Assembly: GCF_030816195.1 (NCBI RefSeq)
Contig: NZ_JAUSXS010000001.1
Span: 4,983,501-5,047,500 of the forward strand
Source: Pseudomonas sp. W4I3
Lineage (GTDB): Bacteria; Pseudomonadota; Gammaproteobacteria; Pseudomonadales; Pseudomonadaceae
Length of the DNA: 64,000 nucleotides
Reading direction: 5' to 3'
The notes under the pieces are model-generated. The model made no database searches, was not told the DNA's origin, and was given only the letters and a program-made list of their open reading frames with translations. The first letter of the stretch is position 1. Every line of letters begins with the position of its first letter. The position numbers were made by a program, and so were the translations under genes. Below, one piece after another: positions 1-8,192 of the stretch.

Positions 1-2399
1 GCCGCTTCACCAGCGAAATCCTCGGCGAGCGCCGCGAGCTCTGCTGCCCGGGCTGCCAGGCGGTGGCCGAGGCGATTGTGGCGGGCGGGCTGGAAAGCTA
101 TTACCAACACCGCAGCGAAGCCTCGGCCAATCCCGAGGCACTGCCGGTGCAACTGGTCGATGAACTGGCGCTGTACGACCGCGCCGATGTGCAAAAACCG
201 TTTGTGCGTCACACGGGCGAACTCGCTGAAGCCACTCTGCTCATGGAAGGCATCAGTTGCGCGGCCTGTGGCTGGCTGATCGAGAAACACCTGCGCAAGC
301 TGCCAGCGGTAGCCGAGGCGCGGCTGAACCTGTCCAACCACCGCCTGCATGTGCGCTGGGCCGACGGCCAGTTGCCGTTGAGCCAACTGCTCAGTGAACT
401 GCGCCATATCGGCTATGCCGCCCACCCCTATCAAGCCGACCGAGCCGCCGAACAACTGGCCAGCGAAAATCGCCTGGCCCTGCGCCAGCTGGGCGTTGCC
501 GGGTTGCTGTGGTTCCAGGCCATGATGGCAACCATGGCAACCTGGCCTGAATTCAGTATCGACCTCAGCCCCGAGTTGCATGTGATCCTGCGTTGGGTCG
601 CGATGTTTCTTACAACCCCCATCGTGTTCTACAGCTGTGCGCCGTTTTTCAAAGGGGCGCTGCGCGACCTGCGCACGCGCCACCTGACCATGGACGTGTC
701 GGTGTCCCTGGCCATTGGCGGGGCTTATCTGGCGGGGATCTGGACCGCGATCACCGGCGTTGGCGAGTTGTACTTCGATGCCGTCGGCATGTTCGCGTTG
801 TTCCTGCTGGCCGGGCGCTACCTGGAGCGGCGTGCCCGCGAACGCACCGCCGCCGCCACTGCGCAGTTGGTCAACCTGCTGCCCGCTTCGTGCCTGCGCC
901 TCACAGCGGACGGGCAGAGCGAACGCATCCTGCTCGGCGAGTTGGCCCTGGGTGATCGGGTGCTGGTGCATCCTGGCGCGGTGCTGCCAGCGGATGGCGT
1001 GATTCTCGAAGGCCAATCCAGCGTCGACGAATCCCTGCTCACCGGCGAATACCTGCCGCAGCCCCGGCATGTCGGCGATGCAGTGACTGCTGGCACGCTC
1101 AACGTCGAAGGCGCACTGACTGTCCAGGTGCGCGCCCTGGGCCATGACACGCGCCTGTCCGCCATCGTGCGCCTGCTGGAGCGTGCCCAGGCCGAGAAAC
1201 CGCGCCTGGCGCAGATCGCCGACCGTGCCGCGCAGTGGTTTTTGCTGGGCTCGCTGCTGGCGGCGGCCGTGATCGGCCTGGTGTGGTGGGAGATTGATGC
1301 ATCCCGGGCGTTCTGGATTGTATTGGCAATGCTGGTAGCGACCTGCCCGTGCGCCTTGTCCCTGGCGACCCCCACCGCCCTCACCGCCGCCACCGGCACC
1401 TTGCACACCCTTGGCCTGCTGCTGACCCGCGGCCATGTGCTTGAAGGCCTGAACCAGATCGACACGGTGATTTTCGACAAGACCGGCACGCTCACCGAAG
1501 GGCGCCTGGCGTTGCGCGCCATCCGGCCCTTGAGCGAACTGGACAGCGACCAGTGCCTGGGCCTCGCCGCGGCGCTGGAAAACCGTTCCGAACACCCGAT
1601 TGCCCGCGCTTTTGGGCGTGCGCCCCTGGCCGCCGATGACGTCTTGAGTCGCCCCGGCCTGGGCCTGGAGGGACGTGTGGGCGAGCGCCTGCTGCGCATC
1701 GGCCAACCCCGTTTTGTCTGTGAACTCAGCGCCAGCCCGGTCCCGGCATCCCCGGACGACGCCGGGCAATGGCTGCTGCTGGGCGATCAGCGCGGCGCGC
1801 TCGCCTGGTTCGTGCTCGACGACCGCCTGCGCAGCGATGCGCCGGCGCTGCTCGCCGCCTGCAAGGCGCGTGGCTGGCGCACGCTGCTGCTGTCGGGAGA
1901 CAGCTCGCCGATGGTCGCCAGTGTCGCTGCGCAGTTGGGCATTGATGAAGCGCACGGCGGCCTGCGTCCCGACGACAAGCTGCACGTGCTGCAACGTCTG
2001 CACAAAGAGGGCCGCAAGGTGCTGATGCTCGGTGACGGTGTCAACGATGTACCGGTACTGGCCGCCGCCGATATCAGCGTGGCGATGGGCTCGGCCACGG
2101 ACCTGGCTAAAACCTGCGCCGATGCGGTACTGCTCTCCAACCGTCTCGACGCGCTGGTACAGGCTTTTGCCTTGGCGCGCCGCACGCGCCGGGTCATCAT
2201 TGAAAACCTGCTGTGGGCCGGGTTGTACAATGGCCTGATGTTGCCGTTCGCGGCCCTGGGGTGGATCACCCCGATCTGGGCGGCCATCGGCATGTCCCTC
2301 AGTTCGTTGACGGTGGTGCTCAACGCCCTGCGCCTGACTCGCCTGCCGAGCGCGCCGGCCACCAGTGCCCCCTTGATCAATCGCCCGCTGCCGGCCTGA
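1..2399 (+). CDS. ccoI: Copper-translocating P1B-type ATPase for cbb3 oxidase assembly, 5' end outside window
   Basis: This inner-membrane ATPase supplies copper to the CuB centre during cbb3-type cytochrome c oxidase assembly. The frame is open from base 3, and the residues before the GTG at 63 include the cysteine-rich stretch CCPGC typical of the CcoI/FixI N-terminus. The true start is therefore upstream of the window, and 798 residues are visible. A heavy-metal-associated domain with the metal site GISCAACGW lies near bases 249-275. It is followed by the membrane helices, the TGE actuator motif, the CPC ion-binding motif in a helix (1344-1352), the phosphorylated Asp in DKTGT (1476-1490), and the hinge motif GDGVNDVPVL. 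ccoS follows 22 bases downstream, as is usual for ccoGHIS clusters. The family and role are well established; substrate and direction are taken from the family. Confidence 0.95.
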   Translation, partial: RFTSEILGERRELCCPGCQAVAEAIVAGGLESYYQHRSEASANPEALPVQLVDELALYDRADVQKPFVRHTGELAEATLLMEGISCAACGWLIEKHLRKLPAVAEARLNLSNHRLHVRWADGQLPLSQLLSELRHIGYAAHPYQADRAAEQLASENRLALRQLGVAGLLWFQAMMATMATWPEFSIDLSPELHVILRWVAMFLTTPIVFYSCAPFFKGALRDLRTRHLTMDVSVSLAIGGAYLAGIWTAITGVGELYFDAVGMFALFLLAGRYLERRARERTAAATAQLVNLLPASCLRLTADGQSERILLGELALGDRVLVHPGAVLPADGVILEGQSSVDESLLTGEYLPQPRHVGDAVTAGTLNVEGALTVQVRALGHDTRLSAIVRLLERAQAEKPRLAQIADRAAQWFLLGSLLAAAVIGLVWWEIDASRAFWIVLAMLVATCPCALSLATPTALTAATGTLHTLGLLLTRGHVLEGLNQIDTVIFDKTGTLTEGRLALRAIRPLSELDSDQCLGLAAALENRSEHPIARAFGRAPLAADDVLSRPGLGLEGRVGERLLRIGQPRFVCELSASPVPASPDDAGQWLLLGDQRGALAWFVLDDRLRSDAPALLAACKARGWRTLLLSGDSSPMVASVAAQLGIDEAHGGLRPDDKLHVLQRLHKEGRKVLMLGDGVNDVPVLAAADISVAMGSATDLAKTCADAVLLSNRLDALVQAFALARRTRRVIIENLLWAGLYNGLMLPFAALGWITPIWAAIGMSLSSLTVVLNALRLTRLPSAPATSAPLINRPLPA

Positions 2400-2421
2400 G
2401 CCGCGCGGGCATGGAGTGCAG

Positions 2422-2634
2422 ATGCCAGCTCTATACGTGATGATTCCGGCGGCGCTGCTGTTAGTCGGTGTAGCCATTTACATATTCTTCTGGGCCGTGG
2501 ACAGCGGCCAGTACGAAGACCTCGACGGCCCGGCCCACAGCGTGCTGTTCGACGATCAGGACCCCAATCACCTGGCCGCCATCGACGAAGCCAACCGCGC
2601 CGAGCAGCCGCCCAAAGAGCCGCCGCATGCTTGA
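2422..2634 (+). CDS. ccoS: cbb3-type cytochrome oxidase assembly protein CcoS
   Basis: CcoS is a small single-span membrane protein needed for cofactor insertion into cbb3 oxidase. The 70-residue product has one N-terminal hydrophobic helix (about residues 4-22) with the family's typical FFWAVDSGQYEDLDGP segment just after it, then an acidic, Pro-rich cytoplasmic tail. ATG 2422 is chosen because GGAG (2413-2416) sits a proper distance upstream; an in-frame GTG at 2416 would lack that spacing. Its stop overlaps the start of the next gene by 8 bases, so the two are probably translationally coupled. Confidence 0.93.
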   Translation: MPALYVMIPAALLLVGVAIYIFFWAVDSGQYEDLDGPAHSVLFDDQDPNHLAAIDEANRAEQPPKEPPHA

Positions 2635-3310
2635 TTTGGCGCCTTTGCTGGTCTCTGCGCTGATCCTCGGCCTGCTCGGCGGTGGCCATTGCCTGGGCAT
2701 GTGCGGCGGGTTGATGGGCGCGCTGACCCTGGCGATTCCCAAGGAACAGCGCAGCCGACGGTTTCGCCTGCTGCTGGCGTACAACCTGGGGCGCATCGTC
2801 AGTTACGCCATTGCCGGACTGCTGATCGGCCTGGCCGGGTGGGCAGTAGCAAATAGTCCCGCGGCGATGTTCCTGCGGGTACTGGCCGGGTTGCTGCTGA
2901 TCAGCATGGGCCTGTACCTGGCCGGCTGGTGGAGTGGCCTGACCCGAATCGAAAGCCTCGGGCGCGGCCTGTGGCGGCACATCCAGCCGGTTGCAAACCG
3001 CCTGCTGCCGGTCTCAAGCCTGCCCCGCGCTTTGCTGCTGGGCGCGCTGTGGGGCTGGTTGCCGTGCGGGTTGGTCTACAGCACGCTGCTGTGGGCCGCG
3101 AGCCAGGGCAATGCGCTGGACAGCGCACTTCTGATGCTGGCGTTCGGCCTAGGCACCTGGCCGGTGTTGCTGGCGACCGGGCTGGCCGCCGAACGCGTCA
3201 CTGCGCTGTTGCGCAAGCGCAGCGTGCGCAGGGCCGGTGGTGTGCTGGTGGTGCTGTTTGGCATCTGGACCTTGCCGGGTCCGCACCAGCACTGGCTGAT
3301 GGGCCACTAA
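2627..3310 (+). CDS. Integral membrane protein, DsbD_2/TauE-SafE-like, next to ccoS
   Basis: This 227-residue polytopic inner-membrane protein has about six hydrophobic segments. The N-terminal GGGHCLGMCGG motif is characteristic of the cytochrome-biogenesis transmembrane family PF13386, often annotated as sulfite exporter TauE/SafE-like. Proteins of this kind routinely follow ccoS in Pseudomonas. A role in metal handling or thiol-linked maturation of cbb3 oxidase is plausible from context but cannot be read from the sequence. The two motif cysteines in the first helix are the most likely functional residues. It overlaps ccoS by 8 bases. Confidence 0.85.
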   Translation: MLDLAPLLVSALILGLLGGGHCLGMCGGLMGALTLAIPKEQRSRRFRLLLAYNLGRIVSYAIAGLLIGLAGWAVANSPAAMFLRVLAGLLLISMGLYLAGWWSGLTRIESLGRGLWRHIQPVANRLLPVSSLPRALLLGALWGWLPCGLVYSTLLWAASQGNALDSALLMLAFGLGTWPVLLATGLAAERVTALLRKRSVRRAGGVLVVLFGIWTLPGPHQHWLMGH

Positions 3311-3337
3311 CCGCCTGTGGCATAGCGCCGCTCCCCG

Positions 3338-3351
3338 TTGATGCAAATCAA
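3338..3351 (+). promoter_or_regulatory. Anr/FNR box of hemN
   Basis: TTGATGCAAATCAA is a perfect FNR-type dyad (TTGAT-N4-ATCAA). A plausible -10 element (TAGACT, 3374-3379) lies where a class II FNR promoter centred near -41.5 would put it, giving a start near 3386. Anr, encoded 2 kb downstream, is the expected activator under low oxygen. Confidence 0.9.
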
Positions 3352-3411
3352 CATGCCCTGCCCACCCTGCCCCTAGACTCGGCCCACTAGCCAATCCGGG
3401 GGACCGCCCGC

Positions 3412-4794
3412 ATGCTCGACGCCATTCGTTGGGACACAGATCTGATTCACCGCTACGACTTGGCGGGGCCGCGCTATACGTCCTACCCCACCGCCGTACA
3501 ATTCGACAGCCAGGTCGGCACCTTCGACCTGCTCCACGCGTTGCGTGACAGTCGCAAAGCCACACGGCCATTGTCGCTGTACGTGCACGTGCCGTTCTGC
3601 GCCAACATCTGCTACTACTGCGCCTGCAACAAGGTGATCACCAAGGACCGCGGTCGCGCCCAGGCTTACCTGCAACGCCTGATGCAGGAAATCCAGCAGG
3701 TGGCCTGCCACCTCGACCCCAAACAGCCGGTGGAGCAACTGCATTTCGGCGGCGGCACGCCGACCTTTCTCAGCCACGACGAATTGCGCCAGGTGATGAC
3801 GCACCTGCGCCAGCACTTCAATGTGCTGGACGACGATTCGGGCGACTACGGCATCGAGATAGACCCTCGCGAAGCGGACTGGGCGACCATGGGCCTGCTG
3901 CGCGAATTGGGCTTCAACCGCGTGAGCATTGGTGTGCAGGACCTCGACCCCGAGGTACAACGGGCGGTCAACCGTTTGCAAAGCCTGGAAGAAACCCGCG
4001 CGGTGATCGACGCGGCGCGCACCCTGCAATTTCGCTCGATCAATATCGACCTGATCTACGGCCTGCCCAAGCAGTCACCGATCAATTTTGCGCGCACCGT
4101 GGAAGAAGTCATCAGCCTGCAGCCAGACCGTCTGTCGGTGTTCAACTACGCCCATCTGCCGGAACGTTTCATGCCCCAGCGGCGCATCCATACCGACGAC
4201 CTGCCCTCGCCGGCAGAAAAACTGCTGATGCTGCAAACCACTATCGAGCAGTTGACCCAAGCGGGTTATCGCTACATCGGCATGGACCATTTCGCGCTGC
4301 CGGACGACGAACTGGCCATCGCCCAGGAAGAAGGCACCCTGCAACGCAACTTTCAGGGCTACACCACCCATGGGCATTGCGATTTGATCGGCTTGGGGGT
4401 TTCAGCGATCAGCCAGATCGGCGACCTGTACTGTCAGAACAGCAGCGACCTCAACCAGTACCAGAACGCCCTGGCCGGCGCGCAACTGGCCACCAGTCGC
4501 GGCCTGATCTGCACCACCGACGACCGCTTGCGGCGGGAAGTGATTCAGCAGTTGATCTGCAATTTCAGCCTGGGATTCGAGGCCATCGAGCGGGCGTACA
4601 ACATCGATTTTCGCGGCTATTTCGACGAGCTGTGGCCGCAACTGCAGACGATGGCCGCCGACGGTTTGATCGAGCTGGACGCCCAAGGCATCCGCGTGCT
4701 GCCGGCCGGGCGCCTGCTGGTGCGCTCGGTGTGCATGGTGTTCGATGCATACCTTGAGCACCAGAACCGGCAGCGTTTCTCGCGGGTGATCTGA
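3412..4794 (+). CDS. hemN: Oxygen-independent coproporphyrinogen III oxidase
   Basis: HemN is a cytoplasmic radical-SAM enzyme that decarboxylates coproporphyrinogen III to protoporphyrinogen IX for heme synthesis without oxygen. The 460-residue length is normal for the family. The [4Fe-4S] ligands are C63, C67 and C70 in a CxxxCxxC motif, followed by the aromatic and Cys residues typical of HemN. A GGGTP SAM-binding motif lies near residue 112. The upstream Anr box explains its induction under oxygen limitation, when cbb3 oxidase also needs heme. Its stop codon directly abuts the stop of the convergent gene on the other strand. Confidence 0.97.
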   Translation: MLDAIRWDTDLIHRYDLAGPRYTSYPTAVQFDSQVGTFDLLHALRDSRKATRPLSLYVHVPFCANICYYCACNKVITKDRGRAQAYLQRLMQEIQQVACHLDPKQPVEQLHFGGGTPTFLSHDELRQVMTHLRQHFNVLDDDSGDYGIEIDPREADWATMGLLRELGFNRVSIGVQDLDPEVQRAVNRLQSLEETRAVIDAARTLQFRSINIDLIYGLPKQSPINFARTVEEVISLQPDRLSVFNYAHLPERFMPQRRIHTDDLPSPAEKLLMLQTTIEQLTQAGYRYIGMDHFALPDDELAIAQEEGTLQRNFQGYTTHGHCDLIGLGVSAISQIGDLYCQNSSDLNQYQNALAGAQLATSRGLICTTDDRLRREVIQQLICNFSLGFEAIERAYNIDFRGYFDELWPQLQTMAADGLIELDAQGIRVLPAGRLLVRSVCMVFDAYLEHQNRQRFSRVI

Positions 4795-5286
4795 TTACAT
4801 CGACAGCGAGGCCGCTTTCATTGCATCGTCGCCGCTCAGCCCCTTCATGGCCTTGGTCAACGAAGTCTGCGCCGTGACGAGGGCTGCGTTCAGCGAGGCG
4901 AGTGCGCCCTGCAGATTGCTCACCTTGACCCGGGTCTGTTCGGCGGACAGCGTTTTGTCTGCCATGACGGCAGCCAGCTCGGCTTGTTTTTCTTCGATCT
5001 GTTTCTTGATCTCGCGGATCATCTTCAGAACCTGCTGGACGTTGTCCGGCAATCCGCTGTCCTCGATAGCGCTGCTGGATTTCTTCGCTTCGCTGATAGC
5101 CTTTAAAGCGGCTCCGGAGAACGTCACTTTCACGCCTTCCTCCGTCTTGGTGCTCAGAGGCGCGGAAGTAGCGTCCTTCAGTTCCTTGGCGGCCGCGGCC
5201 GACTTGGCTTCAGCCACGCGGTCTTTCGGCTCCGGCAAAGGCAGCGCGCTGACGCTTGCCGGGGTGTTTCCTCCAATGGAAAGCAT
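4795..5286 (-). CDS. Hypothetical coiled-coil protein
   Basis: I do not recognise this 163-residue protein with confidence. It has no signal peptide or membrane segment. The first 80 residues are low-complexity and Ala/Lys/Ser-rich. Residues about 80-150 are strongly helical with heptad-like spacing (KMIREIKKQIEEKQAELAAV and a following leucine-rich stretch), suggesting a coiled-coil hairpin. A relationship to FlxA-like proteins (PF14282) is possible. A good ribosome site (GGAG, 8 bases before the ATG at 5286) supports translation. It is convergent with hemN with no gap, so its 3' end must be transcribed into hemN antisense or end without a dedicated terminator. Confidence 0.7.
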   Translation of the reverse strand: MLSIGGNTPASVSALPLPEPKDRVAEAKSAAAAKELKDATSAPLSTKTEEGVKVTFSGAALKAISEAKKSSSAIEDSGLPDNVQQVLKMIREIKKQIEEKQAELAAVMADKTLSAEQTRVKVSNLQGALASLNAALVTAQTSLTKAMKGLSGDDAMKAASLSM

Positions 5287-5321
5287 GTGTCGAGCTCCAG
5301 ATTCAAAGAGTTACGTGACCT

Positions 5322-5339
5322 TGTATCGGCCTCGATACA
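5322..5339. promoter_or_regulatory. Perfect inverted repeat upstream of anr, candidate operator
   Basis: TGTATCG-GCCT-CGATACA has two perfect 7-base arms and a 4-base spacer. It lies in the 156-base gap between the divergent coiled-coil gene and anr, 104 bases before the anr start. There is no T-run, so an operator is more likely than a terminator. The cognate regulator is unknown. Confidence 0.45.
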
Positions 5340-5442
5340 GGAACCTTTATACCGTTGGCGGTTTTTTGTACACGCTGGCCTCATCGCCCCCCAGTGCGTT
5401 ACCCTTACGTCTTATGTGTGATTTCCCACAAGGATTTAAGAA

Positions 5443-6177
5443 ATGTCCGAGCCAGTTAAACTGCGCGCTCACAGCCAGGCCCATTGCAAGGATTGCAGCC
5501 TGGCACCCCTCTGCCTGCCACTTTCGCTGAATCTGGAAGACATGGATGCGCTGGACGACATCGTTAAACGCGGCCGCCCATTGAAAAAAGGTGAGTTTCT
5601 GTTTCGCCAGGGCGACAAGTTCGATTCCGTTTATGCAGTGCGTTCAGGGGCGCTGAAGACCTTCAGCCTCAGCGACGGCGGCGAAGAACAAATCACCGGT
5701 TTCCACTTGCCCAGCGAACTGGTTGGGCTGTCCGGCATGGACACCGAGATTCACCCTGTGTCGGCTCAGGCGCTGGAGACCACCTCGGTGTGCGAAATCC
5801 CCTTCGAGCGTCTGGATGAATTAGCCTTGCAGCTGCCGCAATTGCGCCGTCAATTGATGCGCGTGATGAGCCGCGAGATTCGTGACGATCAACAGATGAT
5901 GCTGCTGTTGTCGAAAAAAACCGCCGACGAGCGCATTGCGACCTTCCTGGTCAACCTGTCGGCGCGTTTCCGCGCCCGTGGGTTTTCGGCCAACCAGTTC
6001 CGCCTGAGCATGTCGCGCAATGAAATCGGCAATTACCTGGGCCTCGCGGTGGAAACCGTGTCCCGCGTATTTACCCGCTTCCAACAGAACGCGCTGATTG
6101 CCGCCGAGGGCAAGGAAGTGCATATCCTCGACCCCATCCAGCTCTGCGCGCTGGCCGGCGGTTCCCTGGAGGTCTGA
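5443..6177 (+). CDS. anr: Anaerobic transcriptional regulator Anr (FNR/CRP family)
   Basis: Anr is a cytoplasmic oxygen sensor that activates denitrification, cbb3 oxidase, hemN and arginine fermentation genes under low oxygen. The four Fe-S ligands of FNR are present: C15, C18, C24 and C117. Then come the cAMP-binding-like beta roll, a dimerisation helix and a C-terminal winged helix (about residues 185-225, SMSRNEIGNYLGLAVETVSR) that reads TTGAT half-sites. The 244-residue length fits the family. AAGGA lies 8 bases before the ATG. Its location beside hemN and the ccoI cluster is the classic Pseudomonas order, and a perfect target box sits upstream of hemN. Confidence 0.97.
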   Translation: MSEPVKLRAHSQAHCKDCSLAPLCLPLSLNLEDMDALDDIVKRGRPLKKGEFLFRQGDKFDSVYAVRSGALKTFSLSDGGEEQITGFHLPSELVGLSGMDTEIHPVSAQALETTSVCEIPFERLDELALQLPQLRRQLMRVMSREIRDDQQMMLLLSKKTADERIATFLVNLSARFRARGFSANQFRLSMSRNEIGNYLGLAVETVSRVFTRFQQNALIAAEGKEVHILDPIQLCALAGGSLEV

Positions 6178-6255
6178 TCCAGGACCTGCGGCCAAGCGCA
6201 CCCGCGAGGCCGCAGGTATACTCCGAGTCCGTTTTCCGCCCAGGACTCTTCGACG

Positions 6256-6804
6256 ATGACCTTCGATTCGTTCGACATCAAATCCCTGATCCGCCCTGTC
6301 ATCGATTTCCCCAAGCCTGGGGTGATCTTCCGTGACATCACGCCGTTGTTCCAATCGCCCCGCGCCCTGCGCCTGGTGGCCGACAGCTTTGCCCAGCGCT
6401 ATGTCGAGGCAGACTTCACCCACATAGGCGCAATGGACGCCCGTGGCTTCCTGATCGGCTCGATCATCGCCTACCAGCTCAACAAGCCGCTGATCCTGTT
6501 TCGCAAGCAAGGCAAACTGCCGGCTGACGTGCTGGCCGAGGGTTACCAGACCGAATATGGCGAAGCCTTCCTTGAAGTCCACGCCGACAGCCTGTGCGAA
6601 GGTGACTCGGTGCTGATGTTCGATGACTTGATCGCCACCGGCGGCACCCTGATTGCCGCGGCGAACCTGGTGCGACGCATGGGCGCGAACATCTTTGAAG
6701 CGGCGGCGATTATCGATCTGCCGGAGCTGGGTGGGTCGCAGCGGCTGGAGGATATGGGGATTCCTACTTTCTGCCTGACTCAGTTTGCGCTGACCGAACG
6801 ATAA
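6256..6804 (+). CDS. apt: Adenine phosphoribosyltransferase
   Basis: Apt salvages adenine with PRPP to AMP in the cytoplasm. The 182-residue length is normal. The PRPP-binding loop FDDLIATGGT (about residues 122-131) and the N-terminal FPKPGVIFRDITPL segment are diagnostic of the family. It stands alone between anr and a convergent acyl-CoA dehydrogenase. The REP doublet downstream can end its transcription. The start is the ATG at 6256; the ribosome site is weak. Confidence 0.97.
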   Translation: MTFDSFDIKSLIRPVIDFPKPGVIFRDITPLFQSPRALRLVADSFAQRYVEADFTHIGAMDARGFLIGSIIAYQLNKPLILFRKQGKLPADVLAEGYQTEYGEAFLEVHADSLCEGDSVLMFDDLIATGGTLIAAANLVRRMGANIFEAAAIIDLPELGGSQRLEDMGIPTFCLTQFALTER

Positions 6805-6818
6805 ATATTGCCTTGGCT

Positions 6819-6902
6819 GGCCTCATCGGGAGCAAGCCCCCTCCCACAGTTTGATTGTGAACACAGTCAAACGTGTGGGAGGGGCTTGCTCCCGATGAGG
6901 CC
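6819..6902. repeat. REP doublet (REPIN), inverted
   Basis: Two inverted REP copies (6819-6848 and 6874-6902) have nearly perfect arms around GTGGGAGGGGCTTGCTCCCGAT and enclose a 25-base centre. Transcribed, this folds into one long hairpin. It lies between the convergent ends of apt and the acyl-CoA dehydrogenase gene and could terminate both. Confidence 0.9.
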
Positions 6903-6919
6903 CGAAAGCGCACTGCCCA

Positions 6920-8068
6920 TCACAACCCCATCTGCTTACTGATGATTTCGTTCATCACTTCCCGAGTCCCGCCACCAATCGACAGGATGCGATTGTCGCG
7001 ATACAGCCGCTCCACCAGGTTGCCGCGCATATAGCCCTGGCCGCCCAGGATCTGCACCGCGTCATAGGTCACCCGGTCAGCGGTGTCGGTGGCCAGGTTC
7101 TTGGCCATGGAAATCTCCTTGATCACACTCTTGCCCGCCGCCATCTTCGCCGCCTGGCGATAGGTGAATTCCCGCGACACTTCAACCGCCGTGGCCATCT
7201 CCGCCAGGCGATGCTTGAGCACCTGGAACTTGCCGATGGGTTTGCCGAAGGCTTCGCGCTGGGCCGCCCAGTTGAGACTTTCTTCCAGTGCCAATTGCGC
7301 CGTCATATTGGCCATCAACGCCAGGGCCAGGCGCTCGCTCTGAAAATTACCCATGATGCAGGCGAAGCCCATGTTCTCGGCGCCTATCAGGTTGGCCACA
7401 GGCACCTGGCAGTCGTCAAAGAACAATTCAGCCGTATCCGACGCCCACCAGCCCATTTTCTTGAGCGGTTGGCCGACCGTGAAGCCGGGGGTGCCTTTTT
7501 CAATCAGCAACAGGCTGATGCCGGCAAAGCCAGGGCCGCCGGTACGTACGGCAACCGTATAGAAGTCGGCACGGCTACCACTGGTGATAAAGGTCTTACT
7601 GCCGCTGACGCGGTAATAATCACCCTCGCGAACGGCGCGGGTCTGCAGATTGGCCACATCGGAACCGCCGCCCGGTTCGGTCACGGCCAGGGCGATGATT
7701 TTTTCGCCCGTCAGCACGTACGGGACTACACGCTCACGCACCTCGGGCCGCGCCCATTTGACGACGGGAGGCAGGCCGATATCCAACGAACCAAGCCCCG
7801 CCACCACGCCGCCCGAGCCACAGCGCATCAGCTCTTCACTGGCCGCCACCTTGGCGAACACATCGTCCTCGTGGCTGCCACCCAGACCTTCGGGATAACC
7901 GATGCCGAGGATCCCCGCCGCGCCGGCCTTGAGGTACAACTCGCGGGGGAAACTGTGCGCTTCCTCCCATTGCTCGACACCGGGCAGTATTTCGCGCTCG
8001 ACGAAACGGCGCACGCTGTCGCGAACCAACTGGTGGCTGGGGTCGAAGTAGTCCTGATAGGCAGACAT
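6920..8068 (-). CDS. Acyl-CoA dehydrogenase family protein
   Basis: This FAD-dependent cytoplasmic enzyme oxidises an acyl-CoA to the 2,3-enoyl-CoA and passes electrons to ETF. At 382 residues it has the three family domains in order: N-terminal helices, a middle beta domain with the FAD/substrate motif ALAVTEPGGGSDVANL (about residues 126-141), and a C-terminal helical domain ending in QILGGQGYMRGNLVERLYRD. ATG 8068 is preferred over the upstream TTG because GGAG lies 8 bases before it. It is a single gene, with a candidate TetR-type operator just upstream. Substrate chain length or branching cannot be told from the sequence. Confidence 0.92.
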   Translation of the reverse strand: MSAYQDYFDPSHQLVRDSVRRFVEREILPGVEQWEEAHSFPRELYLKAGAAGILGIGYPEGLGGSHEDDVFAKVAASEELMRCGSGGVVAGLGSLDIGLPPVVKWARPEVRERVVPYVLTGEKIIALAVTEPGGGSDVANLQTRAVREGDYYRVSGSKTFITSGSRADFYTVAVRTGGPGFAGISLLLIEKGTPGFTVGQPLKKMGWWASDTAELFFDDCQVPVANLIGAENMGFACIMGNFQSERLALALMANMTAQLALEESLNWAAQREAFGKPIGKFQVLKHRLAEMATAVEVSREFTYRQAAKMAAGKSVIKEISMAKNLATDTADRVTYDAVQILGGQGYMRGNLVERLYRDNRILSIGGGTREVMNEIISKQMGL

Positions 8069-8100
8069 CGGCAAGCTCCATGGCGAGATGGAGCGAACTT

Positions 8101-8118
8101 ACCAAGCGCTTGCTTGGT
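8101..8118. promoter_or_regulatory. Candidate TetR-type operator of the acyl-CoA dehydrogenase gene
   Basis: ACCAAGCGCTTGCTTGGT has perfect 7-base arms (ACCAAGC/GCTTGGT) and lies 33-50 bases upstream of the ATG at 8068 (minus strand). Size, symmetry and place fit an acyl-CoA-responsive TetR-family operator. No such regulator is encoded nearby. Confidence 0.5.
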
Positions 8119-8143
8119 TATCAATGCTTAAGGCACACAAAAC

Positions 8144-8175
8144 CAATGTGGGAGGGGCAAGCCCCCTCCCACATT
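8144..8175. repeat. Short compact REP palindrome
   Basis: AATGTGGGAGGGG and its complement are separated by only a few bases. This gives a compact hairpin just past the recR stop that can act as a terminator. It shares the left flank CACAAAACCAATGTGGG with the copy at 36125. Confidence 0.85.
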
Positions 8176-8192
8176 GAATGTTGCAGTGGCTT

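Noticed and set aside
63..65. GTG at 63 as the start of ccoI
   Set aside because: The frame is open to the window edge and the residues before it include the family's N-terminal cysteine cluster, so the start is outside the window.
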